DNA of 64,000 nucleotides from Lunularia cruciata (taxonomy: Eukaryota; Streptophyta; Marchantiopsida; Lunulariales; Lunulariaceae), in the NCBI GenBank assembly GCA_948567375.1, contig OX419757.1:47802001-47866000 (forward strand), in the 5' to 3' direction. A model generated the notes under the pieces. The model saw only the letters and a list, made by a program, of their open reading frames with translations, had not been told where the DNA came from and searched no databases. A program made the translations under genes and the position numbers. This document shows positions 1 through 10,640 of this stretch, one piece after another; positions within the stretch are counted from its first letter, which is position 1; every line of letters begins with the position of its first letter.

Positions 1-770
1 TAAACCCAAGTTATCTGAAGGCAAGAATCTTCCAGGTGTAGTGGAGAATTTTGTGTTTGATTGTGAATGTTATTTTGAAGCTACCAATCTACAAAACGAG
101 CAAAAATAGATTCTCTTGGCTTATAGCCAATTGGATGGAGTAGCAAAGCTATGGTGGAGATTAAGTGGAGCAAGCAGAAAGACAAATTGTTGCACCAATC
201 TTGACATGGGCAGAATTCAAGAGCACAATAATTAGCTGGTTCCAAGTTATAAATGCCACACGAGCTGCACGGGATAAGTTGGCAGAGTTGAAACAGATTG
301 GCTTTGTAAGAGATTACATCACGCAGTTCCAAAATGCCATCATGCAAATTCCAGATATATTGGAAGGTGAAGCTCTGGAGGGGCTTGAAGGCAAGAACCA
401 AATTAGAGGTAACCATGCAAGAGCCACAACACTTGGAGGAAGCCGTGCGGTTGGCCAAACATTTTGATTCCTTGGTGGCAACAACTTGGTCTCGACCTCG
501 ACCTCCACAAAGCCTACCAATACACTGCATACAAGTAGAATAGCCAACACCAATGGAGATTGATGTCATTCAACAAAGACCACTTGGTGCAGCAGATAGA
601 GAGAAACTATGACAAAATGGTGGTTGTTTTTATTGTTGCCAATTGGAGCATCGCATTGTTGAATGTCCACTCAAGAATGGACAACCAAAACAAGTTGCCC
701 AAGTGGAAGTTGTGGAGCAGAATGATCAGGGAAATGAGGAATCCCAGTAGGAGATTTTGAGCCGCCTGTA
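1..770 (+). pseudogene. gag: Element A gag (capsid/nucleocapsid), partial and frameshifted
   Basis: Gag forms the particle and binds the element RNA. The stretch at about 165-400 reads as a typical plant gag, with AEFKSTIISWFQ, then RDYITQFQNAI and the acidic EGEALEG. The frame shifts near 160 and again near 400, where RLAKHFDSLV continues in another frame. At about 617-662 a CX2CX4HX4C zinc knuckle is readable (Cys-Phe-Tyr-Cys, then His, then Cys). The N-terminus is outside the window. Family identity is clear; the copy is dead. Confidence 0.85.
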
Positions 771-776
771 GGGAGC

Positions 777-1109
777 TTGATTAGTTCCAATAGGATTGAA
801 GGCTTGACCTATGCAAGTTTGTTTCACTTGCAAGGTATGATATCTAATTGGGGTTGTAGGATTTTGGTTGATTCTGAAAGTTCAAAGAATTACATGTCTA
901 TGCAAGTAGCAACGGAATTGGGTATTCTTATCAAGCTAGTGATTGGAAGTAGTTTGATGATGGCGGATGGTAGAAAGGGTTTTGCATTCCGCACCTTGCA
1001 TCCTATTACCTTCAAGATTGAGAAGGATTATTTGGAGTGTATGAGGCTTGTAGTGGCACCTCTACACTATGATATCATTCTAGGTCTACCTTGGCTTGAA
1101 CGTCATTAG
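777..1109 (+). pseudogene. Element A aspartic protease
   Basis: Retroelement aspartic protease that would cut the Gag-Pol polyprotein. The active-site region reads ILVDSESSKNYMS. The catalytic Asp is kept, but the usual Gly of D-S/T-G is replaced by Glu. The flap and C-terminal signature follow, with DIILGLPWL near the end (about residues 97-105). An open frame of 110 codons is kept. The changed DSG motif suggests loss of activity even before the surrounding stops. Confidence 0.85.
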
Positions 1110-1220
1110 GTTCAATTCGATTGGACCCGACGCCAAATTCAATTACAACACCAAGGTAGGAATTTCTGATTAGGTTGTTTGGCACCTATGAGTAAGACAC
1201 CTAAGAATAGTCAATCCCAA

Positions 1221-1400
1221 GATGGGAAGTTTGTCAAGAAGGTAGCCATAGAGCAAACCTTGAAGGGAGTGGAGTCCTAAGATGGGAAGTTTGCCAAAAA
1301 GGCAACCATGGAGCAAGCTTGGAAGAGAGATGAGTCCCTAGAAGGGAAGTTTGTTAGCAAAGCAACCATAGAGCAAGCTTTGGAGAAAGATAAGTTTGTA
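1221..1400 (+). repeat. Three 60-bp tandem repeats in the protease-RT linker
   Basis: Three units begin at 1221, 1281 and 1341 with the same word, (gat/gaa)gggaagttt. Each is exactly 60 bp, so each adds 20 residues of the pattern GKF-KKA-EQA-K--ES. The repeats lie between the protease and RT of element A and preserve the reading frame, apart from one stop in the first unit. Confidence 0.85.
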
Positions 1401-1464
1401 TCACGGTGTGGATCAAGCAGATTGCACAAGAACAATGTGTGGAAGACAAAGAGCTTCATCAAGC

Positions 1465-2176
1465 AATGGTTGATCGGATAGTTAAGAAGTTTGCGGATGT
1501 GTTTCTGGATGATCTGCCAAAGGGATTACCCTCCGATTGAGGTATGCCTTTCAAGATCAATTTATTGCCAAGGAGTACTCTAGTGAGTAGACCGATCTAT
1601 TGGCTCTCACCAAAGGAGTTAGAGGAGTTGCAAACAACACTTACTGAGTTGTTGGAGAAGGACTTCATACAACATAGTACCTCTCCTTGGGGAGCACCGG
1701 TACTATTTGTTCCAAAGAAGGATGGAGGACTTCATTTTTGTATTGATTACCATAGGCTCAATAAGCAAACCATGAAGAATGCATATCCCTTGCCTCAGAT
1801 TGATGACTTGCTTGATCAACTAAGTGGAGCACGCTACTTTTCCAAGTTGGATCTTCACAATGGCTATTGGCAAATTCCTATTGATAGAGAATATGTGCAA
1901 AAGACTACCTTTCATACAAGGTATGGGCATTTTGAGTAGCGAGTTCTACCTTTCGGACTCACTAATGCTCCAACATTCTTCATGGATCAGATGCATCGGG
2001 GGTTGGATGGACTATTGGATCGGTCTGTGGTGGTATTCTTGGATGATATCTTAATTTATAGTAAGATAGAGGCAGAACATGTGAACCATGTGTGAGAAAT
2101 CCTAAGACAACTACGACAATGGAAATTTTAATGCAAGAGATCAAAGTGCACCTTTTGGCAGAAGGAGGTTACTTTC
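1465..2176 (+). pseudogene. pol: Element A reverse transcriptase
   Basis: Copies element RNA into DNA. The stretch starts with the pre-RT sequence FADVFLDDLPKGLP and runs in one frame. Landmarks are [42 protein letters not shown] and the catalytic box [11 protein letters not shown] at about 2029-2065. In-frame stops fall at 1538, 1937, 2093 and 2129. Both catalytic Asp residues are intact, so decay is by stops rather than active-site loss. Confidence 0.92.
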
Positions 2177-2823
2177 TTGGGTCATAAGATCTCATCAAAG
2201 GGGATCAAGATGGAAGAAGAGAAGATCAAGGCCATTACTGATTGGCCTACCCCAAAGGATGCTACAGAAGTACAAGCATTCAATGGATTGGCCAGTTTTT
2301 ACCGACGGTTCATCCATTATTATGCTCATGTGGCTACACCATTGATTGACCTCTTGGGAAAGAACTTGAGCTTCAAGTGGACCACCCAGCATGAAGAGGC
2401 ATTCCAAAAGTTAAAGCATATGGTGTCTTCAAGACCCAAGTTTCAACCATATGATCCTCAACTACCTTGTGTGGTTGATTTTGATGCTTCTACTTTGCAA
2501 TTGGAGCCATGCTGCAACAAGAATTCCCAGATGGACTCCATCCCATTGCCTTTGTGTCTTGCTGACTCAATACGGCTGAATGAAACTACTTTGCTTGAGA
2601 TTGAGAACAACTTGCAATGGTATACGCCACCAAGGTATGGAGGCATTACCTCTTGGGGAAACAAGTGATCATGCGAATTGATCACAAACCATTGTTGCAA
2701 ACCTTACACTTGGAACACATGAAGAGTAGACATCATCAATGGGAAGAACAACTCCAACTATATAACATCAAACTTGAGTACAAACCAGGTTGGTTCCATG
2801 TCATCCCTGATGTTTTATCATGA
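2177..2823 (+). pseudogene. pol: Element A RT connection and RNase H
   Basis: Begins with FLGHKISSKGIKM and the thumb/connection sequence FNGLASFYRRFIHYYAHVAT. RNase H follows and would remove RNA from the RNA:DNA hybrid. The first catalytic Asp is in VVDFDAST at about 2472. A frameshift near 2510-2610 breaks the middle. The end is read from 2617 as VMRIDHKPLLQTL and YKPGWFHVIPDVLS. Confidence 0.88.
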
Positions 2824-3039
2824 TGACCTGATTTGAAGTCTCTTCCTCTCATCACAGTGAATTCAATTTTAAACGGTGTTAGTTGACTCCAAGGTCCAAA
2901 ACAAGTTTTAGTCAGCTCTACACCAAGATCTCTTCTTCTAAATGGTACATGGTCGTCTTACGGCATGCAATAAGGAGTACAACACCTTCTCTATCAAGGA
3001 GGACCTTTTATTCCATAAGGACTGGATCTATGTTTTAGC

Positions 3040-4160
3040 TAAAGGTGATCTTTGACTTGTGCGCTTTCAAGAAGCCCATGATGTACCCATCACTGGTCAC
3101 ATGGGTGTGGACAAGACCTTGGGTACCCTTCAACGTCAATGGTGGTGGCCCAACATAACATGAGATGTTCAAGAATTTGTTTGATTGTGTGAGAGCTGCC
3201 AACGTAACAAGGCCAGCAACCAGAAGCCAAGTGGACTCCTTCAACCACTTGCCATTCCATCCGCTTGTTGGGAGCATATGAGCTTGGATCTCATCACATC
3301 CTTGCCAAAGACAAAACAAGGATACACCACAATCATGGTGTTTGTGGATAAGCTTAGTAAGCAAATCCACTTGGCACCAACCTGTGATACGGTGGATGCT
3401 CCAACCTTAGCGCAAATCTACTTCAACAATTTCTTCAAGCATCATGGGATGCCACGTGTACTCATCTTTGACCGTGATCCTCAATTTACCAGGAAGTTTT
3501 GGCAAGCATTCTTCCAGATACTCGGCACCAAGCTTGTTTTGTCCATAGCCTATCATCCTCAAACTGATGGACAAACCAAACATGCAAATTGTACATTGGA
3601 GGATATGTTGTGCGCCTTTGTCAATGTCTACCATACTAATTAGACAATTGTCTTGTAGCTGCAGAATTTGCCTACAACAATTCCAAATAGGCAAGCACCG
3701 GATTTTCTCGTTTCTTTCTCAATTTTGGCCAAGATCTGCTTGTTCCAAATTCTCTTCTTGCTCCACCTCCATCTCAGGTTTCTCATACTTCCACATTCTT
3801 GACCACTATATCTCAATCTATCCAACAAGCCAAGTCTCACATCCTTGTTGCTCATAATTGCTAAAAACAATATGCAAACCACCATTGTCATGATCTCACC
3901 TTTGAAGTTGGTGATAAAGTCATGCTATCCTCTAGTAACCTCCCTCTTCCACTTGATACCCAAGTTTGTAAACTTGCCCCTAATTGGATAGGACACTTTG
4001 ATATCACCCAAATTGTCTCTCCTGTTGCTTATCAACTTGCCTTGCCTTGTCACATGCATATCCATCATGTCTTTCATATTTCCAAGTTGAAACCTTTGTT
4101 CCTAACCCCTCTTCCTTTTCCTCTTGAGTCCAACCTCTCTCTCTTCTTGTCCCTATTAAT
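3040..4160 (+). pseudogene. pol: Element A integrase
   Basis: Inserts the cDNA into the genome. The HHCC zinc domain reads AHDVPITGHMGVDKTL with WWWPNI, then CESCQRN (3070-3205). The core has the first Asp in MSLDLITSLP and the second in LIFDRDPQF. The third catalytic position, normally Glu in QTE, is Lys here (TDGQTKHANC, about 3570), which would abolish catalysis. A frameshift at about 3645 is followed at 3922-4110 by the C-terminal domain, ending HHVFHISKLKP. Confidence 0.9.
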
Positions 4161-4372
4161 GATCATGAGGATTACAAAGTTGATTGTATCCTTGCGTGTT
4201 GCCATATTCAACGAGGCTGTCATCAACATACGGAGTACAAGGTCCTTTGGAAAGGGTATCCCCTTCATGATGCCACATGGGAACCTCTATCTCACCTCCA
4301 AAATGCACAGACGTCCATCCAAGACTTCAAAGCTTCACTGGCGACGAGGACATCACCAACTAGCGGCGGGGG
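4161..4372 (+). pseudogene. Element A integrase chromodomain
   Basis: A frame different from the preceding C-terminal domain reads a chromodomain: YKVDCIL, then TEYKVLWKGYP and DATWEPLSHLQNA. The EYKVLWKGY-x-x-x-x-TWEP pattern is the hallmark of plant chromoviral chromodomains, which guide integration toward particular chromatin. It lies at the very end of pol, just before the purine tract and LTR, as expected for the family. Confidence 0.9.
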
Positions 4373-4376
4373 AATA
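4362..4376 (+). other. Element A polypurine tract
   Basis: A G-rich run (gcggcgggggaata) ends where the TG of the 3' LTR starts. This is the usual position of the plus-strand DNA primer. Confidence 0.7.
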
Positions 4377-4796
4377 TGTAACAATATGGAGTTTAGCGAC
4401 AAAGTTAGTTGGGCTTATGAAGTAGCACATAAGACAAATTAGCCTAGAATATTCCGGAAGTGTCTAGGAAGCTTCTTGGCTAGCTTAGCTTGCACCTCAA
4501 GTAAGTAGCTTCTAGAAGGAAGCTTCTAGAAGCTTCTAACTAGCTTAGCTTCCATGCCAAGTAGGCGGCTTCTAGAAGGAAGCTTCTTGAGAAGCTTCCT
4601 AGTTAACTTGGCTTGCACTCTAAGAAAGAAGCTTGAGGAAGCTTCTTGAGAAGCTTCTCAAGGGCCTTGTATACTACCTATGAATACCAAAGCCAAAGCT
4701 CATGCTAGACATTTGGAGTTTTCTCTCATTCAAGTGTCCAAATGTGAGTTTCCATTCTCTTATTTCTCTCCTTGGATTCGGTCTTTTATAACTCAT
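4377..4796 (+). repeat. Element A 3' LTR, truncated
   Basis: The LTR starts with tgtaacaatatgg right after the purine tract. About 420 bp remain. At about 4797 the sequence switches abruptly into RNase H coding sequence of element B, so the rest of the LTR is lost. The U3 part carries the gaagcttc-rich array listed separately. Confidence 0.75.
4465..4660 (+). promoter_or_regulatory. Heat-shock-element-like GAAGCTTC array in element A LTR
   Basis: Three diverged copies, each about 60 bp, carry gcttctagaaggaagcttct blocks alternating with tagcttagcttgca. At 4519-4536 the sequence is GAAGCTTCTAGAAGCTTC. This is four alternating GAA/TTC units at exactly 2-nt spacing, the canonical form bound by heat-shock factor trimers. 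Further GAAnnTTC units occur at 4579-4598 and 4628-4650, but with 4-nt gaps. Factor binding is inferred from the pattern only. Confidence 0.6.
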
Positions 4797-6390
4797 GATG
4801 GTTTATGCTTGCAAGAAATTTTGCCACTACCTGTTGGGATACAAGTTTATCTTCTATGTTGACCATTACGCATTACAACATTTGGTCAAGAAGGCAGATT
4901 TGTCCGATCAAATTGCAAGATGGATCTTGTTGTTACAAGAATTCACATACATTGTACAAGTAAGGAAGGAAGCTTTGCATTGGAATGCCGACTTCTTGTC
5001 CAGGTTAGAAACTCAAGACCAAGACTAAGAAGTCAATGATTGGTTTCTTGATGAAGAACTGTATCATCTAATGGTTGTTTGAAGTACAAGGTATGCGGCC
5101 AAATATCACTATCAACATACTTGTCATTGTCCTGAGGGGTTGGACTTGGAACAAAGGGCAGTCTTCCTCAAGAAGATGGGACCGTACCAATTAAAACACA
5201 ACATTTTGTTTAAGATGGGCAAATATGAAGTACTTCAAAGATGTTTAGAGGCATATGAAGCCGGAGGAGTCACTAAATCCTTGCACTCTGAAGCATCAGG
5301 AGGACATTATGCTCTGAAGAATACTGTGAAGAAAAACCTTTCAGTAGGGTATTGGTGGCCTATGATGTATAAAGACACTTATGCCCATATTCAAAGTTGT
5401 GCCTGTCAAAGAACAGGAAAACCAACGGCAACTTCCCAATGGCCTTTGAAACCAATTTTGCCATTGGTTCCATTTGAGAAATGGGGTATTGATTTTGTGG
5501 GTCCAATTCAACCAGTAACCAGAGTCATGAGGAGGAGATACATCTTGGTATGCACTGATTATGCAACCAAGATTGTAGAAGCAGAGGCAACATGAAGAGA
5601 TGATGCGGAAATAGTTGCAGAATTTTTCTTCTGAAACATCATTTCCCGTTATGGGTGTCCTCTAGAATTGGTCAGTGATCGGGGAACTCATTTTTTGAAC
5701 TCTATGGTGGAAGCGTTAACCAAGTACTTCCAAATTAAACATGGGAAGACAACTTGTTACAATCCAAAAGCGATTGGACTAACGGAGAAGGCCAATGGAT
5801 TGTTGAGTAAAATCTTGAATAAGGTGATAGTCAATTATGCCTACGACTGGGACACAAAGTTACCTACAGCTTTGTGGGCATATAAAACAACTGAAAAGAT
5901 TACTACCAAGCAAACACCTTATTTCTTGACATATGGATTGCATCTTATACTACTAGTTGAATTTGAAGTACCGATATATTGGATTCTTTGCGAAGAATGA
6001 TTGTCGGAGGAAGAAAGCCATGATCTTTGGATCCATCAACTGATGTGGTTAGAAGAGAAAAGAGACAATGCAATGCAAAACACAAAGAAAGTCCAAGAAC
6101 AGCGGAAAGTCAGGCACGATAAGAGAATCAAGCCTGTGGCTGTTTAGGAAGGTGACTTGGTGTTGTTATATGACAATCGCCGCATATTTTTTCAGAGAAA
6201 CTATATTTGAGGTGGATGGGGCCATACCGTGGTATGCACATATATGCCAATGGCTCTATTCAACTGGCAAACCTGGAAGGCAATCTTTTTGCCACTTGAG
6301 TAAATGGGTGGAGGGTTAGAAAATATTGGACCACGGACCCAACTTTGTATAAAGAACTGGTTTGTCGGTGTTTGCGGGGATGCTCACATT
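4797..6390 (+). pseudogene. pol: Element B RNase H end and integrase
   Basis: RNase H C-terminus: FYVDHYALQHLVKKADL and NADFLSRLE (4797-5028). Integrase follows: zinc domain with HSEASGGHYALKN, VGYWWPMMYKD and CACQRTGK; core with WGIDFVGPIQP, LVSDRGTHFLNS and GLTEKANG. The catalytic Asp, Asp and Glu are therefore present. A stop after VEAEAT (5593), a stop at 5998 and frameshifts after about 6060 break it. Pol ends close to 6390, right before the LTR, as in element C. Confidence 0.9.
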
Positions 6391-6391
6391 T

Positions 6392-6404
6392 GAGGAAGGG
6401 GGTA
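6392..6404 (+). other. Element B polypurine tract
   Basis: gaggaagggggta immediately precedes the TG of the 3' LTR at 6405. The equivalent site in element C is at 12014-12026. The tract fixes 6405 as the LTR boundary rather than an internal position. Confidence 0.8.
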
Positions 6405-9400
6405 TGTGGTGCCCACATTTTATTTTATTTTATGTTTTTTTAGCATATGGAGAAGAAGTAAGCAAGAAAGCCAAATTGCAAAACAAAGAATGGATGGGAG
6501 TGTCTTTGGAGGAAATCTAAAGAAGTCGACTTTGGGTCGGAGACCGGAAATACTCAGAAGGGGAGTACAAAGAAACAAGTCCAAAGATCATAATCTTTGG
6601 ATTGGGAAGCAAAGGCCAATATGAAGACCGTCTAACAACCTTTCTACATGGCAAGAAATTACACTTCAAGAAATGGCAGAGGCAGAAGAAGCATGCCTTG
6701 ATAGTGACAAAATAGCAACACACAGAAGAAGGGGAAGTCAATTTTGAAATCAACTGAAGAATGATAGCAATTTGGGGTGATACAAAATTGAGATTTCCCA
6801 AGGGAAAGTTGAATATCTCAAGTAGATTTCTTGTCCCTCTGAGTAGTTGTCCTGCAGTAATGCATGTCAAGAAGCCAATTGAGAGTGAAATTTTCCAAAA
6901 TCTAGAAGGGCCTAGAGTGTCTCGTCCAGGAGAGGGAATAGTCTTTTAGTGCCAAAGAACGAGAGACCAGATCATGGCAAAGAAGGTCAAGAACGCTCTG
7001 GCACAACAAAGTTTCACAATTCATTTCACAATTTGTAGGTTGGATGTCATAGCAAGGATCGAGGTCTTGAATAGACTTTGTATTACCTTCTTAGCATGGA
7101 ACTGGAATTTCAATTTCCCAAGAGTCATGGCAAAGATAGCTGACAGTAATTGTATGGAAGGTCCTAAGGTTGAGGGGAAGAGAGGAAATCCGGCTCAATG
7201 GATTGAGTTGAATTGGAGGTTAGTGTTGGGGAAGGAAGCAAGAGAACCAATAGGGATCACCTTCTATCAGAAGTATGGTGATGCAGAGGAGAAAGCGGAC
7301 ATACGCAATTTGTTCTTTGCTTTGTGCACCACAAATGGGTACAAGGTAGAGTCCTATTGGAACCCAATTAAAAATAGTATTGTGGAGGTGATCATGGCCA
7401 TGTTCAAACCAGAACAAACGACTTATGTGAACATGCAGCAGGCAATTTTTTTTCCACCAGATGTTTGCAGGAGTGAAGTGAATTGGGCAAAGTGTTTCCA
7501 CCAACAAACAAGGTAGATGGTGGTCAATAGGAGGACAACTTTACCTCCACATTATTTTCTGCTGTTTGTAGCACACTTCTACTTTGGGTTGAATTTGCTG
7601 ACAGAGGAGAGGCGTCGGATGGTGTCACATTTTCATCCTGATTTGAGACAAGAAGCGGATGAAGAAGAGCAACAATACATGGCACACCTGTGAGCCAATG
7701 ATGATCACTTCTTGAAGTTGGGACAATGGAAGATAGAAGAAGTCACTAGCCCAAAGATGAAGAAGTAAAATAAATCCAAAGAAGCAAAGTCACCTCTAGC
7801 ACAAAGGAAGGCCCGAAGACTAGTTCTGCAAGGTAAGAAGATGGTGAAAGAAGAACCTTCAGAAACCGGGTCTGAAGGGGAGATAGAGTCTAGAGGAGAA
7901 GAGTCAAAAGAAGCAGAATCCAGAAGTGAGAGTGAGGGTGAAGACAAAGTTCAGCAATCGGCTAAAGCAGAAGAAGATGAAGCTTTTCATGCGATGATTG
8001 ATAGTATACAAGGAAATGATAATCACTATGTAGCCCTGGTCATGGAAGAGAATGGGGCTGAACAACAGAAGGAGTACCTTGTGGGTCCAAATTCAGTAGG
8101 TAAGGAAGAAGGAAGCTCGGAAGCAATATTGCTGAAGATACAAAGATTGCGACTTCAGTTGAAGAAGATGGTGGAAGAGGTGAATACAAAGATGGGGCCA
8201 AAGACAAAGAGAACTTTGGAGGAATACAATATCTATCAAAGGTTGTAACTCCATTGTTGGAGCTGTTAAAAGAGCACCAAAAGGTAATTCCCCAAGATCA
8301 TATGAAGGCAACAAATGAGTTGTAGGGGGTGAGGTACCTGTTGGCTGAAGTGAAGAGCTTGCATGAGAACGTAACCCAAAGAGATGGGAAGTTGAAGAAC
8401 TTTGGGTGGATGTAGTCTTGAAGAAGAATACTTTTGAGAGGTTGCAAGAGAGTTTTGAGGCAAGAGGGAGAGAAATGCAGCATCAAGCCAAAGAGTTGAA
8501 GGAGCAAATGATGTTGCTGACCAAGATGAAAGAAGAAGTCAGTAGGAAGCATGAGATTGAAGATGTACCGAGAAGAGTGGAAGGTAGAGCAATCTTGAGA
8601 ATATGAGTCGGAATCAGTAGGAGAATTTGTGGGAAAGTTGCAAGCAATGTTGGTCACAGAGGCTGAAGGGAGATTGGAAGAAGCATGCCTAGACAAGTTA
8701 AAATTGCTTTTGCAGGACACTTGGAAGAGGAAGGCCAAAGATGTGGATATGAATACTTTACTGATCTGATTAAGGGAGCAAGTAGATTGGAAAATGTTAG
8801 GAGTAGGAGACAATGTCAGTCTCAGATTAGATTTAGTGAAGTCAGAGTTAGAGCAAATTAGGAGTAGTGTGACAAAGGAAAGAAAGTCCAATGTTGCAGA
8901 AGTAGGAACTCAGGTGTCATCGGAGTTATCATTAGAGACATTAGAGAAGAGTGGGTCAAGGGATAAGGAGATAAAAGGGTTACTCTTGAGCTCAATTGTA
9001 GTTCCTAGTGAAGAAGTAATAGAAATAGTGAAGGATTTGGTAGTTGTAGATATACCCAAAGAAGGAGAAGTGATAGGAAGATCATCGGGTTTGGAAGCTA
9101 ATGAAGTGATTGACATCGGATCGGGGTAGTAACAGTTTTGAGATTTGAAGAGGTAGATATGAAGAAGTGCATTGTCATTTTGGATCTGCAAGTAGGAAGA
9201 GTTGTTAGGAAGTGGTACATAACGAAGATAACTGTTGTTTGCTTTGGTATTTAAGGGGAGCATTTGCAGTTAAATGTTGTTCAATATTCATATTTCTAAA
9301 GATAGATAAAGCAAAGTGCTCATTCAGTGCTTGTTGCTTGAACTTAATTCCGAGTGTCAACATTTTTGTGAGTGTGTGGAGAATTTTGAAGTGCAAGTCA

Positions 9401-9917
9401 GTGTGCTTGTTGGATGTTGGATTTTGCAGCCTTGATCTTTAATCTGTGTGTTTGATCATGAGTGAAGTGCAATCAGAGCAATGCCTTGACAAATCTGAGA
9501 GGAATTGTAGTGTTGGTAGTATTATGCATTTGTGAGTGCAGTGTAGTGTTGATGTGAAGCAATTTCAATCAAGGAATTTGTGCCTTCAGTGGAAGGGTGG
9601 AACACAATTTTGAGGCAAAGTCATTTTGCCGTGAAGTATTGTCTTTGGGAGAATCTGAATCATCACAATCAAGATTTTTTTGGACAGAATTTGCTATGAT
9701 GTGATTATAGGTGTGTGTATTTGTGAAAAGTTGTCAAGATTGTGAGCTTGTTACTCTCTTCTGGGTATAGTTGCTACTTGAGAGATTAAAGAGGAAATCA
9801 AGAAGAACTACATGTTATTGTTTGAATTTGTATTTGACCAATTCTGACTTGTATCTCTATGTGAACAAACTTTACTTACCCAATTACCGCAAAAGTGATA
9901 TTTGTTGGGTTGTCATA
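6405..9917 (+). repeat. Element B 3' LTR (family 1, 3.5 kb, contains an ORF)
   Basis: Starts tgtggtgcccacatttt and ends gggttgtcata, the same ends as the solo LTRs at 16704, 42085 and 48410. It holds the LTR-encoded reading frame (6974-9129), then about 0.8 kb of conserved non-coding sequence. The last base pair of the LTR joins element C coding sequence without a gap. Confidence 0.85.
6974..9129 (+). pseudogene. LTR-encoded protein, beta subtype (element B LTR)
   Basis: Product unknown. ATG at 6974 (MAKKVKNAL) is the analogue of the second Met of the alpha copies. The N-terminal conserved domain includes RGNPAQWIELNWRLVLG, TNGYKVESYWNP and MVSHFHPDLR. An acidic Ser/Glu region (7841-7990) and a coiled coil ending SLETLEKSGSRDKE follow. 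Frameshifts lie near 8250-8400 and 8600-8790, with several stops. It differs from alpha copies in the N-terminus and middle but keeps the same order of parts. Confidence 0.75.
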
Positions 9918-10640
9918 CCGGTTTGTCATTACATCCAGAGAAATGGTTCTTCACAATGAAGGAGGGAATTCTTCTAGGGCATCGGGTGTCAAGTCAAGGT
10001 ATTGAAGTCAATGTCAAAAAGGTTAAAGTAATCTCAGATTTGGAATTTCCAAAGAACATTTGGGAGCTGAGAGCCTTCTTGGGACATGTTGGATACTACA
10101 TACGCTTTGTTTCAAACTATGTGGTGCTCACTGCACCCCTTACAAAGCTTCTAAAGAAATCCAAAGACTACCTATGCAAAGCAAGTCAAGAAGAAGCTTT
10201 CTAGGTATTGAAGAAGAAACTGGTTGAAGCACCAATTATGAGGGCCCCGAATTGGGATACCCCTTTTTATGTATATGTGGATACTTTGTCCATGGCAATT
10301 GGAGTAGTCTTAAGTCAGAAGGATGACAAGAAGAAGGATTATCCCATCTATTACGCCAACCAACAACTTTCAGTTTCAAAAAAGAACTATTCAACAACTA
10401 AAAGAGGAGCACTTGGGATGGTGTATGCCTGCAAGAAATTTTGCCACTACTTGTTGGGATACAAGTTTGTCTTTTATGTTGACCATTACGCATTGCAACA
10501 TTTGGTCAAGAAGACAAATTTTTCTAGGCAAATTGCAAGATGGATCTTGTTGTTACAAGAATTCACATATACTATACTAGTACGGAAGGGAGCTTCGCAT
10601 TTAAATACAGACTTCATGTCCAGGTTGGAAACTCAAGACC
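9918..10640 (+). pseudogene. pol: Element C RT end and RNase H
   Basis: Starts abruptly inside the RT palm/thumb (HPEKWFFTMKEGILLGH, SSQGIEVN), followed by LRAFLGHVGYYIRF. RNase H reads VYVDTLSMAIGVVLSQ, QQLSVSKKNYSTT, VFYVDHYALQHLV and FMSRLETQDQE. One stop at 10202 breaks an otherwise single frame of about 300 codons. The catalytic Asp in VYVD is kept. Confidence 0.9.

Larger units (their letters stand above)
1..4796 (+). mobile_element. Element A: Ty3/gypsy chromovirus, 5' end outside window
   Basis: Gag, zinc knuckle, protease, RT, RNase H, integrase and a C-terminal chromodomain follow each other on the plus strand. A purine tract and the start of a 3' LTR come next. The chromodomain and the order PR-RT-RH-IN place it in the chromovirus branch of Ty3/gypsy. 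The 5' LTR and gag start lie upstream of the window. The 3' LTR is cut at about 4796, where unrelated RNase H sequence of element B begins. Many stops and frameshifts show that it is inactive. Confidence 0.93.
4797..9917 (+). mobile_element. Element B (family 1): 5'-truncated gypsy element with coding 3' LTR
   Basis: Starts inside RNase H, continues through integrase to the pol end at about 6390, then a purine tract and a complete 3' LTR (6405-9917). The LTR end (ttgtcata) abuts RT sequence of element C at 9918, so B most likely inserted into C. The left half of B was later deleted together with the 5' part of C. The non-chromoviral integrase, without a chromodomain, fits the Athila/Tat side of plant Ty3/gypsy. 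That placement is tentative. Confidence 0.85.

Noticed and set aside
6517-6870. Minus-strand ORF of 117 codons in the element B LTR U3.
   Set aside because: No counterpart in the other LTR copies on that strand; treated as chance.
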